From Acanthosepion pharaonis (lineage: Eukaryota > Mollusca > Cephalopoda > Sepiida > Sepiidae): DNA of 64,000 nucleotides. Positions 32,358 to 43,350 of the stretch are shown here, in pieces (within the stretch, counting starts at the first letter, position 1; every line of letters starts with the position of its first letter). The DNA lies in contig CAHIKZ030005437.1 in the NCBI GenBank assembly GCA_903632075.3, positions 2,445,001-2,509,000 on the forward strand, written 5' to 3'. The translations under genes were made by a program, and so were the position numbers. A model generated the notes under the pieces. That model saw only the letters and a program-made list of their open reading frames with translations, had not been told where the DNA came from and did no database searches.

Positions 32358-35300
32358 TAAGTATATAAGTGATTTATGCGTTTCGAACTTAGAACATCCA
32401 TTTGTCCATAAGATATGTGTCCAAATGTCTGTTTTAAATTTTATATCCACACAAGCAGATCCTCCACCCGAATTAGGTAATTTATTCTTTCTCTCTTTGC
32501 TTATTGCACTGCCATCGTTTTTCAATTGGTGCCTACAAGCTGTCTTCCTGGCGTAAGTATCTTTATAGTCATGGCAATGTTAATGAATTAATTATCTGCG
32601 TTAGTAAAATATGCTTTTGTATCATCATTGCAGTGTTATCTTTGTATAAATTATTTCTGGGATATCTCATGCGTGTTTATCAGATTTAGAACTAAGAAGG
32701 ATGGAATAATGGCACAAGATATGTCAAAATATAGAGTCAAATGGAAATGACATCGTAAATAAACTTGAATTGAGAACTTCATCTGAGCGCTATCTAATTG
32801 GGACATGTAGTTTGTTTGGATTAACGAAAAAAATGTGCTGATAGCAATTTTAATTTGCGTCAAATTTATATTATAACTTATTAATATATCGTTCGAGTAT
32901 AATACGGTTAATCCTCACGTTACCTATTTATCTTTGATCTGGGAAATGATGATTTTTATCAAAATTCTTCAAAATAAATAAAAACAATAACTAAAGTGAA
33001 AAATAACTAATAATTTACTTGAGTATAAATTATGCAAACCTAATTAATATGCAGAATATAAACTGATTTACAGATTGGTTTATTCCGCCAACTGTTTAGT
33101 CCTGTGCCGTATAAAAGTTTGGAAATAAATTAGAAATGTTACAAATAATGTAAAAGGGATATTAAAGCTTTCTGAAGTTAACTGACATAAACCCACTACA
33201 TTTGTTGCATGCCTGAAATAGTGGTCGTTTAGTGATCAGGCCGTTGGAACGGAGCTTCCTCGTTAAGCGATTGGTGTGTACAGTTGTTTCATTTCCAAAC
33301 AGAATGAAATCATAGTTGAAATGGCTGTGTATTTCCTACAGAGATCAGAGTTTGGTGTTCGAATCCCAGTAAAAGTCAGGCTATGTTTATTTAAACATTG
33401 CTGCAACACTTTCTTCGACAATAAATTTCCCTCAGTTGGTTTGTACCTTAGAAAGCACACACAAGTAAGTAAATATAAAATTAGATGTTTTTCGTTGCAG
33501 CAGGGTCACTGTCTTGAATCAGACACTATATTAATTTACTATCTGATATTTAAGACTTTGTAACGCTTCGTCAATCTCAGGAGAAGACAAACAAATGGAA
33601 TTGTTTTCATATCACTGACTGCAATTGTAACCATTTCGTACACGCACACACATATGCATGTAGGCACACACATATAACTTTTTAAATAATGTAGAATAAA
33701 TAGATTTTTACTGCTTCAATGTTTTAAATATTTTGCTGTTCAGGAGTTAGAATAGTTTAACTTTTATATTAGACTAGTCATATTCATACGAAATTAATAG
33801 GAATGGTAAAGAAGAAAACTAGCTTAATTTTAACAACTGCAATTCTACGCGTCTTATTGAAATATATTTTTAAATAAAAAATAAATGGAGATTTTTAAAA
33901 CCGTTTCTAGACTGAATTTGAATTTAATTTTCAGTTATCTAGATAAATCAACTCTCTATGCTGACAGAATCCTATATTCTGACAGAATCATGCACAAACT
34001 CTATGAAAAATCCATGCATACGCAGGGATAGCCAAATCTTGTAATTTCTATGGAAACTGAATGCGATATCATATCTATATTATGGCCAACCGTCCTGGTA
34101 GTTCGTCTCTAAAGGGTTAAACAAAAATGTGATCAGAATATTTTCTAAATTGTCAGATATAATTCCCTGAGAAAAAAATGATATGGATTTTGTGAAAATT
34201 CAGATGTCTGGGAAATAAATAAAGTGCTTTAATGCATTTACTGAGGAAGAGTTATAATTCCTTAAATTACATAAAAATGGAAATCTATTTAACGACCACC
34301 TTGTATGCAAACTTTTAATTAATCATTCAAAATCCAACATTCCAAAAATGTCTATATTTGATATGATAGCTATAAATAATTAAATCTTAAGAAAGTATAA
34401 ATTATAAACTAGTGGTATTGTAACATCTGTCTGAAGTTCTGGGTTGAAGAATTATCATTATTTGTATTATTTATACGCGGACACTTGTCCACATCTTTGT
34501 TGTTGATATCGCAACGTTTCGGCTGTTGTGTCCTCCGTTAACTCAAGTTATCCTGTTATACATGAAAGTAATTTAGAGATTTACAAATTTTAACTTAATC
34601 GAAATGAGAGGAAATTGTGTTCCGACATCTTTCCAGTGGAGAGGATTTCCTTACCTTGAAAATAAGAATTCGAATAACTAGCAATTGTGTTACAACATCA
34701 ACTCAAGTTGAAACTATGCAACTTTTTCATTTACGAGGCATATTCTACTTACTGATGATTTAATTACATAGGTAGCCCATTAACAGGGTTTCCCTGATCG
34801 TTTCGAAAAAAAAACATAGAAATCATAACAAAGACATAATAATATCAATGTTTGAAATAGTAGTTCGACTTTAATTATTCAGTAATTAGAACTATGTGCG
34901 TTTGTGAAAGGGACTAACAAACCAATTTACTAAACCTGTTACATTTATTTAATCCTGTCTGTTTTACGTATATAGCTTTTGAATAAAGTTAGTGCAAATA
35001 TGACCATCTTCTTTGTTAATATATATTATTAAGTTTTCACAAACATAATCAAAACAGAGAGCAACTTTATCTATCTTTTGAATTGGAATCAGAGTGTATT
35101 ATATATTTTCTCTTTGTCTCAAAGTTATGCGAAAAGCGACACTCTACCAGTATCTTTCTCAATGCACCAAGGAGGTGGGGCATTGGTGTATACTGACACT
35201 GGGCTATATTTGTCCTTGCCTATATGTACGGCACCGGCGATAAGTGACATCCGAACATGGAGGACGTGTTGGGTAAATTTTATCCTTTATATAACCTTCG

Positions 35301-36125
35301 GTTTTGGGTCAAAGTATAGTATAGTTTTCTTTTCTGTTGTGTTTCAACCGTTGGGCATTTGCCGATTTTTTTAATGAAAGAAGCCCTGTCGCTGTAATTC
35401 TAACACTAGCACAAGTGCACGATTTTTTGTCCATGGCTTATTTATACGCGCACGGATACGCCACGTTGGACTGATCATATACCACATTCTACCACTGTGA
35501 TCGGTTAAGTAACTACCCACATTGACTCTATTTACATATGAATACCTGATTTCATTTATAACCTGATTTTTTCATATTTATTTAATAATACATAAATCAA
35601 AATCAACACTGAAAAACAATTTAATCAAAGTAACTTTCCGTTATTTTTCTAAAATGTCTATTAAGCTTCGTTGGCTAATCACTAGTTCTATCATAGTGTT
35701 TTTTCATTATTAAGTAAATCCAACACAATCACGCTCAACTATTGAATATATGTACACAGAGTAAATCCTTCGTCTGGGAAACAATCATCGGTAGAGTGTG
35801 TTGCCAGGCAATAAGTTGATCAGTACACGTCTAGAAATTAGATTTGTGGGATGCAATTACAAACAGGGCTTCCTTTTTTTAGCAGAATTATTGCGATGCT
35901 GTTTCTCCAAAAGAGTATAGAGATCTTGAAGCTTGTAAGTTTAGTTCCATCTCAAACGCGAGAAGCAGGCCTATTTCTTGGATGTTAACGCAACTATTAT
36001 TGTTATATTTTTAAGATTAGAGATGTCGTATATTGAAAGAAGTCGTATCCCAAAACTTCAGAAACTTAATCATTATTCCTTCTTTTAGAAATACTGCAGA
36101 TAGTGTAATTTCTATTTTCTTCAAA

Positions 36126-36128
<3 letters not shown>
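32358..36128. other. Long mostly unassigned AT-rich region
   Basis: Weak items only. At 33319-33367 a box A-like TGGCTGTGTATTTCC and box B-like GTTCGAATCCCAG, 37 bases apart, hint at a tRNA-like SINE head. At about 34500-34545 on the minus strand, ACAGCCGAAACGTTGCGATA matches a module seen in the SINEs. At about 35431-35515 lies a single diverged unit of the 150-bp repeat at 5900. The plus-strand frame at 35078-35374 has no known motif. Confidence 0.4.

Positions 36129-36197
<69 letters not shown>
36129..36197. repeat. (AT)n microsatellite
   Basis: About 34 units. Confidence 0.95.
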
Positions 36198-36199
<2 letters not shown>

Positions 36200-36413
36200 T
36201 AACTATACTGAGTTTGAAAAACCCTCGAATTTTTGATTTGCCAATAATCAAATCAATCTCGAGGGAAAAAAAAGGTTTTAAAAAGAAAGAGCTACAAACA
36301 TGAAAGTCTGTCGAAAAAAAACGCACAGATACAGGTTTGAAGCCCAAAGAAAAAAAAAACGATACGAGTAAACAACTAACTAACAAAAGAGATCAATGCA
36401 CCTAGATAAACCT

Positions 36414-36523
36414 AGTGAGCCAGACAAACCTACCTAGTTTTCACCTAAACGGATCGTCAGGGAAAGTCGGTTTTCCCTGACGAACCGTTTAGGTGAAAAC
36501 TAGGTAAGTTTGTCTGACTCACT
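36414..36523. repeat. 110-bp near-perfect palindrome
   Basis: Arms of about 52 bases: AGTGAGCCAGACAAACCTAC at 36414 onward is mirrored by the complement ending at 36523, meeting around GGGAAAGTCGGTTTTCCC near 36470-36480. Only about three mismatches between arms (for example GGATCG versus the complement of CGAACC). No internal coding sequence. A compound microsatellite follows directly. The sequence between 36198 and 36413 is unassigned. Confidence 0.9.
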
Positions 36524-36536
36524 ATCTATTTATCTC

Positions 36537-36776
<240 letters not shown>

Positions 36777-36780
36777 ATGG

Positions 36781-37595
36781 TGCGATGGGTAAATTGTCGC
36801 CATTTTTTATTTTGCCCATTTTTTTGTTATCGATTTTGTCTCCTGTACAGGATAGTAGGGCCAGCTGGGCACCGTATGTGAGAAAAAGCACCATAATGTA
36901 ATTCAATCAGAAATTTGGAAACGGCATGCTGTAATGCTCGGCATTCGCGCCGAAAACTCCAATACGAACATTTCAGAGTGTTTGTGCGTCAATCCGAGGA
37001 GAGTGCAGAGGATTCGGAAAGAGTTAGATGAGTCTAATGGTGATTGCAAAGATACGACTGCTCGGAATCTTCAGATAAAAGAACTCCCGAAATTGTTGGT
37101 GAGTGCCTCAGACACAACACGGTGGCCTACATCAAGTACTCTGGGGAGGTAGTGCTGCTCTGGATTAAGAGAGTAGCGGTTAGAGAAGATACTATGTCTG
37201 ACAACAGGACTCTGTGCCATGCCACACAACCAGGAAAACCCAGTCATAGTTGTCAGACAACTTCCACGACCAGATCACCACTTATATCTATTCACCTAAC
37301 TCCCCAAAATGCAAGCCCCTTGATTCTTATGTGTGGGGCGCAGTTGATCGAGATGAACTGAAGGCAAGAATTATGGCAGCATTCACCATTTAAAACCAGG
37401 AGACCGTCCAGATGAGCTGGTGGAGATTTCGAAGTCGTCTGATGGCCGTGGTTGAAGCCAATGTCAATTTTCTTGAATACATTTACTCTTTAGTATTTCA
37501 AGATATTTTACGTAATTTTGGAAAATATATCCGTTAAAATGAGATGTCAGTGTTATTTTCATTTTTGCATTTTTAGACAACGATTTATCCATCCA

Positions 37596-37600
<5 letters not shown>
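36781..37600 (+). pseudogene. Internally deleted Tc1/mariner-superfamily transposon, second copy
   Basis: Terminal repeats: TGCGATGGGTAAATTGTCGC at 36781 and, reversed, GATGGATAAATCGTTGTC near 37578-37595. The coding remnant reads EIWKRHAVMLGIRAENSNTN-like, VQRIRKELDESNGDCKD, and SDKRTPEIVGECLRHNTVAY across the deletion junction. Then VLLWIKRVAV, and in another frame LSDNFHDQITTYI, PNSPKCKPLDSYVWGAV and ARIMAAF, RFRSRLMAVVEANVNFLE. The DNA around the junction aligns through it with the minus-strand copy at 3391-4260, so both carry the same deletion of the central catalytic part. Frame changes and an in-frame stop after AAFTI make it dead. Confidence 0.85.
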
Positions 37601-37636
<36 letters not shown>

Positions 37637-37647
37637 TAATTTTAGTA
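37601..37647. repeat. (CT)n microsatellite
   Basis: CT units from about 37599 to 37630, between the Tc1-like copy and the SINE. Confidence 0.9.
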
Positions 37648-38030
37648 TCTGTCTATATTTTTGAGATGAGGTATTATGTACACTATTTACATTATTCGGA
37701 CTATACATTTCAGACTTAAGAACGCATGGCACAGTGGTTAAAGGCGTTGGTTAGCTCCAGTGACAGGACCCAAGAGATGTGAGTTCAATACCTGGTTAAG
37801 GCAGTGAAGAACTTGGAGAGATGAATTATCAGGAGATAACTAATAGCTAACATCCATTATACATGTCACGTAGAACTAGAACAGTCTGCCCCAGCGAGCG
37901 AAATAAAGGGTTCAATTCGACATTCCAATCACTTGAAGAAGGTCGGAGCGTACGTTGTGATAAATATGGCAACAAAGATGAGGACAATAGTCCGAATAAC
38001 GTAAATAGTGAATATTTATTTTAGTATATT
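37648..38030 (+). repeat. tRNA-derived SINE, family B, preceded by an inverted copy of its own tail
   Basis: The body starts near 37721: box A TGGCACAGTGGTTAAAGGCG and box B GTGAGTTCAATACC. Then GGTTAAGGCAGTG, CTAGAACAGTCTGCCCCAG, GCGAAATAAAGGGTTCA and the tail ATAGTCCGAATAACGTAAAT at about 37987-38006. The 57 bases at 37648-37704 are the reverse complement of the family tail as seen in the copy at 55646-55978 (CATTATTCGGACTAT, TCTGTCTATATTT). So the copy begins with an inverted piece of its own 3' end. Confidence 0.8.
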
Positions 38031-39111
38031 ACAGTCAAAGCATGTCAAAATCGCTACACAACTGCAGTCGTATTTCGATGTCTGTCATTGCATCTCATCA
38101 GGCGAGTGTTAAATAAATAATATTGCTCTACTTTACATTGATCCCTCTTTCAAATTCAGTGTTACGAACGTTAGAACTATATATATGCATATGTGTGTGT
38201 GTGCGTCCGCTTGGGTGTCCACTCGCTGAACAAACAGGCTGCCGTGGATGATGTGGTTCTCTGAAACTTCGAAAACCCGCGCGATTGCTTATTTCCATTT
38301 ATTACTTGTACAACTGCTATGTGAACTCCCAGCATAATCCAGGTTTGATACGATGACAAGAAACCAATAATTGGAGATTGCATACAATTCAGGCAGAATT
38401 ATGGTAAGCCAAGGATAGTGCTAGTGGCCGAATCATCAGGATTATATGACCTCTCCTATATATATATATATATATACTGATAATTTTCACTAATACTCGG
38501 GTTTCTTAATTTATGCGCACAATTTAGTATTCAAGTTAATTAAATGGTTGCCTTTACTTTTTATGCTTGAGTCTAATAGATAGAAAAGGAAAACTTTTCA
38601 ACGTAACTAAACTCGTAGAAATGATAATGTTCCACTGGTCTTAGTGTGGAATGATAAGTTATATGAGACTAGACGCTGAAAAGTTGAAGCAACAAAAGAC
38701 GACACGAAACGTGATAAACTTAATAACTTTATTATTGAAACTGCCAGCTGGATTCTTCTTGCTTCCAGCATTCCCTAGTGACACCGAAAGTGCTTACACT
38801 CATCATTATAATCATCAGAATTCTTGAATCAATATAAAATAACGTATACAGTAACACTTGTTTAATTTTATGTTTTTCCTTTTTAATTTCTTTACTTTAT
38901 TTGTTTTTGAGTTGCTTTAAATACACAGACATCGCTAGCTGTGTAGCACAAGATTCAGTAACATTTGAGTTGCTTGAGATATATTGTAGACGTGTTGCAT
39001 ATAAACACATCGTGCAGTATTTGTTTACGTGTTATGAAGATAACTAGACCCATAGTCTGACCAAAAGATACACTTAAAAATTCTGGGTTACCATTTTTAT
39101 TTTCATCTATT
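38031..39111. other. Unassigned spacer
   Basis: A short (TG)n tract lies at about 38191-38204 and a short (TA)n tract at about 38457-38476. No coding motif. Confidence 0.45.
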
Positions 39112-39285
39112 CTATAGTATAATCCATATATATTATTATTCTATAGTATAATCCATATATATTATTATTCTATAGTATAATCCATATATATTATTATTCT
39201 ATAGTATAATCCATATATATTATTATTCTATAGTATAATCCATATATATTATTATTCTATAGTATAATCCATATATATTATTTTA
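39112..39285. repeat. Minisatellite, six copies of a 29-bp unit
   Basis: The unit CTATAGTATAATCCATATAT plus ATTATTATT repeats at 39112, 39141, 39170, 39199, 39228 and 39257. The repeats are essentially identical, which points to recent expansion or homogenisation. Confidence 0.95.
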
Positions 39286-39989
39286 TTCATGTTGAAATTT
39301 GCATTTAACAGTCAACAATGTATGACGTTCTTTGTTTAATACTGGATATTTTCATTTTTATCTTCGTCTTTTAAGTACTGTAATGACCTGAGAACTACAA
39401 AATCACTTTTTCGACAGTCTTAATTTTTACCCAGTAGTACACCATTTTATGTAATTCAATTCACGATATATCTAGACTTAGTGTTGGAGTTTCATTGATA
39501 TACAATATATATTTCTCTCTTTTTGTTTCAACGTTACTTTTATTAGCTTTTATTTTAGGTCTCCTGGAAGACTTCTAATGTTTCACGCATTTCTTATTCA
39601 TTAGTTATGGGTCAGTGATATTTTCACTGAAGTCTTTAAAAGTGTTTTAATGATGATAGTCATAAAGGAAAGATTCTTTTGTTAAAGAAATCCTTACGCT
39701 AGTTGCTTATTTTTAATTGTTTTTGACGTCTTGCAACAAATAATTATAGGAACAGCTTCCACATTAAATTTAAATTCTGAAAAAAAAATTATTAAGTTTA
39801 AGTAAAATGTGAAAACCTACTATACATACACAAGACTGTTTGTATGTTGCACTGCTGTGTGCGAATGGGAGAATTTGTACCGAGGACATAATGGATAGTT
39901 CACCCATCAACGAATACCATCCACACACAGTTTACCTAAGCTCATTTTAATTTTTCATCACAGCTCAAATTACTGATATATATATATAT
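39286..39989. other. Unassigned AT-rich spacer
   Basis: A short (TA)n at about 39975-39990 borders the Penelope-like fragment. Otherwise nothing recognised. Confidence 0.5.
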
Positions 39990-41090
39990 ATTTTCTATAC
40001 AATATTAATAACTTAACAAAACAATTCCTAAAATGCAAATACCCAATAAAAATAATAAAAGAAGCACTAAATAAAACTATCCTGATAAATCGTAACACAC
40101 TTCTCACATACAAGAAAAATAAAAACAACAATCGGATTCCCATGGTTTTAACCACAATCAATATTCCCACACACTTATTCATAATTTAAAAATGATTACA
40201 AGAACCTCCAATTAGACAACAAGATCAAAGACATTTTCGATAAACCACCCATAAATGCAATGAAACAATCACCTAACTTATCAGCTATCCTCACCTCTAC
40301 CAAATATCTAAACAATAGAAACCAAACAGGAAATTACAAATGTAACAAACCTCGTTGCTTAGTTTGCAAACATTTAGTAATAGCTAATACATTTTACGTA
40401 CCCAACACCAATATCAGGATACAGCCACCTAACCTCACCTGCGATACCCATAACGTAATCTATTATTTATTCTGCAACTTATGTCCTAATAGTGGATATA
40501 TTGGTGAGTCTGGAAACAATTTTAGATTTCGTTTTAATAACCATAAACAAACAATACGTCAAAACAACCCTTATTCCCCTATAGCTAAACACTACAATCA
40601 ATCAGGACACACATTAGAAAACTGCAAATGTTTATTAATAGATTCCGATTTTACTTCCACATTCACACGCAGAAAAAAAGAAACATATTGGATTTTAAAA
40701 TTAAATACACATAAATTAGGGTTGAATAGGGACTTAGGTGTTTTAAATCTTTATAAATATTTCAATAGCTAAGCAATTTCTTTAGATATAGTAAAAAAAA
40801 TATTTTTAAAATATTTATGACAGTTAGATTTAAGTTAGGAATATCTGAACAGTGACGTTCCATATCACGTGACGTCCGCGTCTCGCGAAGGACGCTACTT
40901 GCCAACAAACAGTAATTTTAATTTATTTGTAACAAACAGTTATTTCTGATGAAAAATTGAGGACAATTTGAAATATCAAATATATATATAAATAAATAAA
41001 TACTTTCATAAAATAAAACATTATAATTTTTAATTTGAAACTTTTTCTATATATACATATTAAGAAAGTATACGTGGCTTCTCATTATGC
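39990..41090 (+). pseudogene. Penelope-like element fragment with near-complete GIY-YIG nuclease and 3' UTR
   Basis: A 170-codon open frame at 40260-40772 carries the nuclease domain: linker cysteines CNKPRCLVC (residues 28-36), GIY box VIYYLFC (66-72), YIG box GYIGES (79-84), RFRFNNHK (89-96), catalytic Glu in RRKKETYW (residue 141) and Asn in GLNRD (156). All key positions are present. Upstream, NRIPMVLTTINIPTH at about 40125-40170 is in another frame, so the open frame is only the 3' part of a broken RT-nuclease polyprotein. The 3' UTR (40773-41090) contains CACGTGACGTCC and ends in GTGGCTTCTCATTATGC against a (TA)n array. It matches the sequence at 62148-62490. Confidence 0.85.

Positions 41091-41138
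<48 letters not shown>
41091..41138. repeat. (TA)n(TG)n microsatellite
   Basis: (TA)n to 41115 then (TG)n. It abuts the 3' terminus of the Penelope-like copy. Confidence 0.95.
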
Positions 41139-41838
41139 GGTGTGAAAAATTGTACCATGGAATTTATATATGGCTTTAAATATGACGGAACTAATTGTTT
41201 AAATGGACCTATTTAATACTATTCCGGTGTTCCCATCTTTCGCTAAGGATGGTTTGCCTTACCTGCAAAGTAGTTCCGAGATTTATCAATTTATATATCG
41301 ACGTGAAGCTGTCGGGCGAATCAACTTACAGTTGGAGACCCGTATTGGACAACACCTGCCTGCCCCTTTAAGACATGGTGGAGCTAGTAACAGTAATCGC
41401 TTGATTCAGTCAGTTTGTGAGTAGGCGATTGGATTTCATTTGATTAACAAACCCGGGTTGCCCTTCCGAATATATTGATGGAGCGTTCAGGATGCTGCTC
41501 AGGGCTCGGTCGGTTAAGTATTTACGACTTTTAGAAGCTGTTTACTTCACGATTCATTGACCGACTTTTTGCAAACAAAAAGATAACTTTTTTCGTTGTC
41601 TGTGTTTCATGGGTAGGTCGTCAGTAATTTTTCGTTTTATACTCACTCGGAGCTTATATACACCGATTTATATTTTGTTTTTAGCAAACAAAATTATTTT
41701 AGGTGGGGCTCCTTATTTAGGTATTTACGTTTTTCAGTTTCGTCGTTTCAGATTATTGTTGTTCCAAAACATCTTTCTGAAGAAGTGTTGGAGGAAAAAA
41801 TCCTTTTAAAAGAATGCGTTCTGTCATTTTCAAAGCCA
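41139..41838. other. Unassigned spacer with GC-richer segment
   Basis: 41200-41500 is GC-richer (for example CTGTCGGGCGAATC, CAAACCCGGGTTGCCC) and may be a decayed repeat, but no family was recognised. Confidence 0.45.
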
Positions 41839-41869
41839 TACACACACACAGACACACACACAGAGAGAC

Positions 41870-41944
<75 letters not shown>
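41839..41944. repeat. (CA)n(TA)n microsatellite with imperfect start
   Basis: CA/GA-mixed units from 41839, pure (CA)n to about 41908, then (TA)n to 41944. The stretch 41945-42764 is AT-rich with no assigned feature; two direct copies of ACTATGAATTATTATT lie near 42358-42394. Confidence 0.95.
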
Positions 41945-41946
<2 letters not shown>

Positions 41947-42764
41947 TTATTGATGATCTTGTAAATTTTGCCTGCAATTGTCTAACCATTTATAAGAAAG
42001 TTCTTTTGTCAGTAACTAAGAACTCGATATTTATATCAAACTGTACGAAAACATTTCGGCAATTCTTTTAACAAACTTCATATTTTATTTCCTGAATCGA
42101 GTCATTTTTTCATTTTTAAAATTAAGTGATGGTGAATTTGTTTGTAATTAAGGAGTCCATGAAACAGAATTTATGTAACAATTGATTCCTCAAAAATAGA
42201 TAAGAATTAGAGCGGGATTGATTTGGCTTTTTTTTTACGGCTTCTTAACCATTTTTTGGTTAATGATTATTTAAAGCTGAAATATGTTTTGGATTATAAG
42301 AATACAGGAATCCCTCGATTAGTGCGATCGGTAACTAGAAAAAAACAATTTTCAATTACTATGAATTATTATTTTTAATTACTATGAATTATTATTATCT
42401 GAAGTATATTTTATTGCACTAATCCAGTATTATATATGCACTAATCGAATTTTGTTATCTAATAATTTTAGCGTGACTAATCCATTAATCGATGGATGCC
42501 TGTAAATATTTTTTTAACAAATTAACTTGTAAATGTTCTTTATGAAAAATTGTGCGATTTATCGTTTTTTATATAAAAAAAATTTGTATATTTAGTTGTT
42601 TTATAAAAGTATAGAAATCTAACATTTTCTATATAAGATACAAGAAAATTAACATGTTTTTGAGATATCAACGATTTTTCCAGATACAAGTAATAATATT
42701 TATTCCATAGTTGGTGAAGAGATGAATTCATGCTTTCCAAAGTGTATTTGCACATAAGTAAATG

Positions 42765-42865
42765 TATGGAACTTGACTGGAATTCGAAACTAGGCTCTCT
42801 GATTTTTCATTTCGTGCTTTTATCATTACACCACTCGCACATCATTCAGCATAGTAGGTTCTATT
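42765..42865 (-). repeat. tRNA-derived SINE head, family A
   Basis: Minus strand: box A-like GCGAGTGGTGTAATGATAAA and box B-like GTTTCGAATTCCAG, about 40 bases apart. The same GAGTGGTGTAA start is seen at 43232. Only the head is clear. Confidence 0.6.
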
Positions 42866-43110
42866 CTTGTTATGTGTAACTGTTTTTGTAGAATCTAACT
42901 TCACGTACAGTAAATCAATTTAAAAAAAAAAACTCCCCTGTGTTTCTATGGTGAACAAGACTAAAACTACTTCTAAATTCATAAACGTGCTTAAATGATA
43001 AGCAGATTAAAATCTACATATGATGTTGTTTTGTATGTATACTTAGCGTTACTTATATCGAATTGTCCACAGAACATATAAATTTATAATTGATATATCT
43101 ATTTATCTCT

Positions 43111-43224
43111 GACTTCTTTGGCCATATCACTTTCAAACATTGTTCGATCACCAAAGTTAAGCAACATTGAGCCTGGCCAGTACCTACATGAGGGACCGCT
43201 TTGAAAAAGTATGTGCTGTCAGAC
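43111..43224 (+). repeat. 5S rRNA-derived sequence, head of a composite SINE
   Basis: GGCCATATCACTTTCAAACA, TTCGATCACCAAAGTTAAGC, AACATTGAGCCTGGCCAGTA and GTGCTGTCAGACT follow one another along nearly the whole length of a 5S rRNA (known metazoan text GCCATATCACG ... GATCACCGAAGTTAAGCAAC ... GGCCTGGTTAGTACTTGGATGG ... GGTGCTG). The internal promoter region (A box AAGTTAAGCAAC) is recognisable. The intermediate-element and C-box part is diverged (CATGAGGGACCGCTTTG), and a tRNA-derived SINE is fused to its end, so a working 5S gene is unlikely. Confidence 0.75.
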
Positions 43225-43350
43225 TGGATGTACGAGTGGTGTAAATGATTACGGCTCGAAATTGAAAATCGGATAGCTGAGTTCCAATTCCAGTCGGGTT
43301 CATTATAATCGCTTACGCGCTAATACCTTTGGGGAAAGTAAGAATCAACT
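43225..43350 (+). repeat. tRNA-derived SINE, family A, fused to the 5S head
   Basis: Box A-like GAGTGGTGTAAATGATTACG at 43234 and box B-like GAGTTCCAATTCCAGTCG at about 43278-43295. The family body follows (CTAATACCTTTGGGGAAAGT, GAATCAACTT). No tail separates it from the 5S part, suggesting one composite unit. Confidence 0.65.

Noticed and set aside
32271..32525. Serine-rich protein
   Set aside because: The serine run is the (GAA)n tail of the LINE read on the other strand.
39112..39285. CRISPR-like array
   Set aside because: Repeats are directly contiguous without spacers and the context is eukaryotic; it is a minisatellite.
43111..43224. Functional 5S rRNA gene
   Set aside because: The intermediate element and C box are diverged and a tRNA-type SINE is fused to the 3' end. 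No T-run terminator follows.
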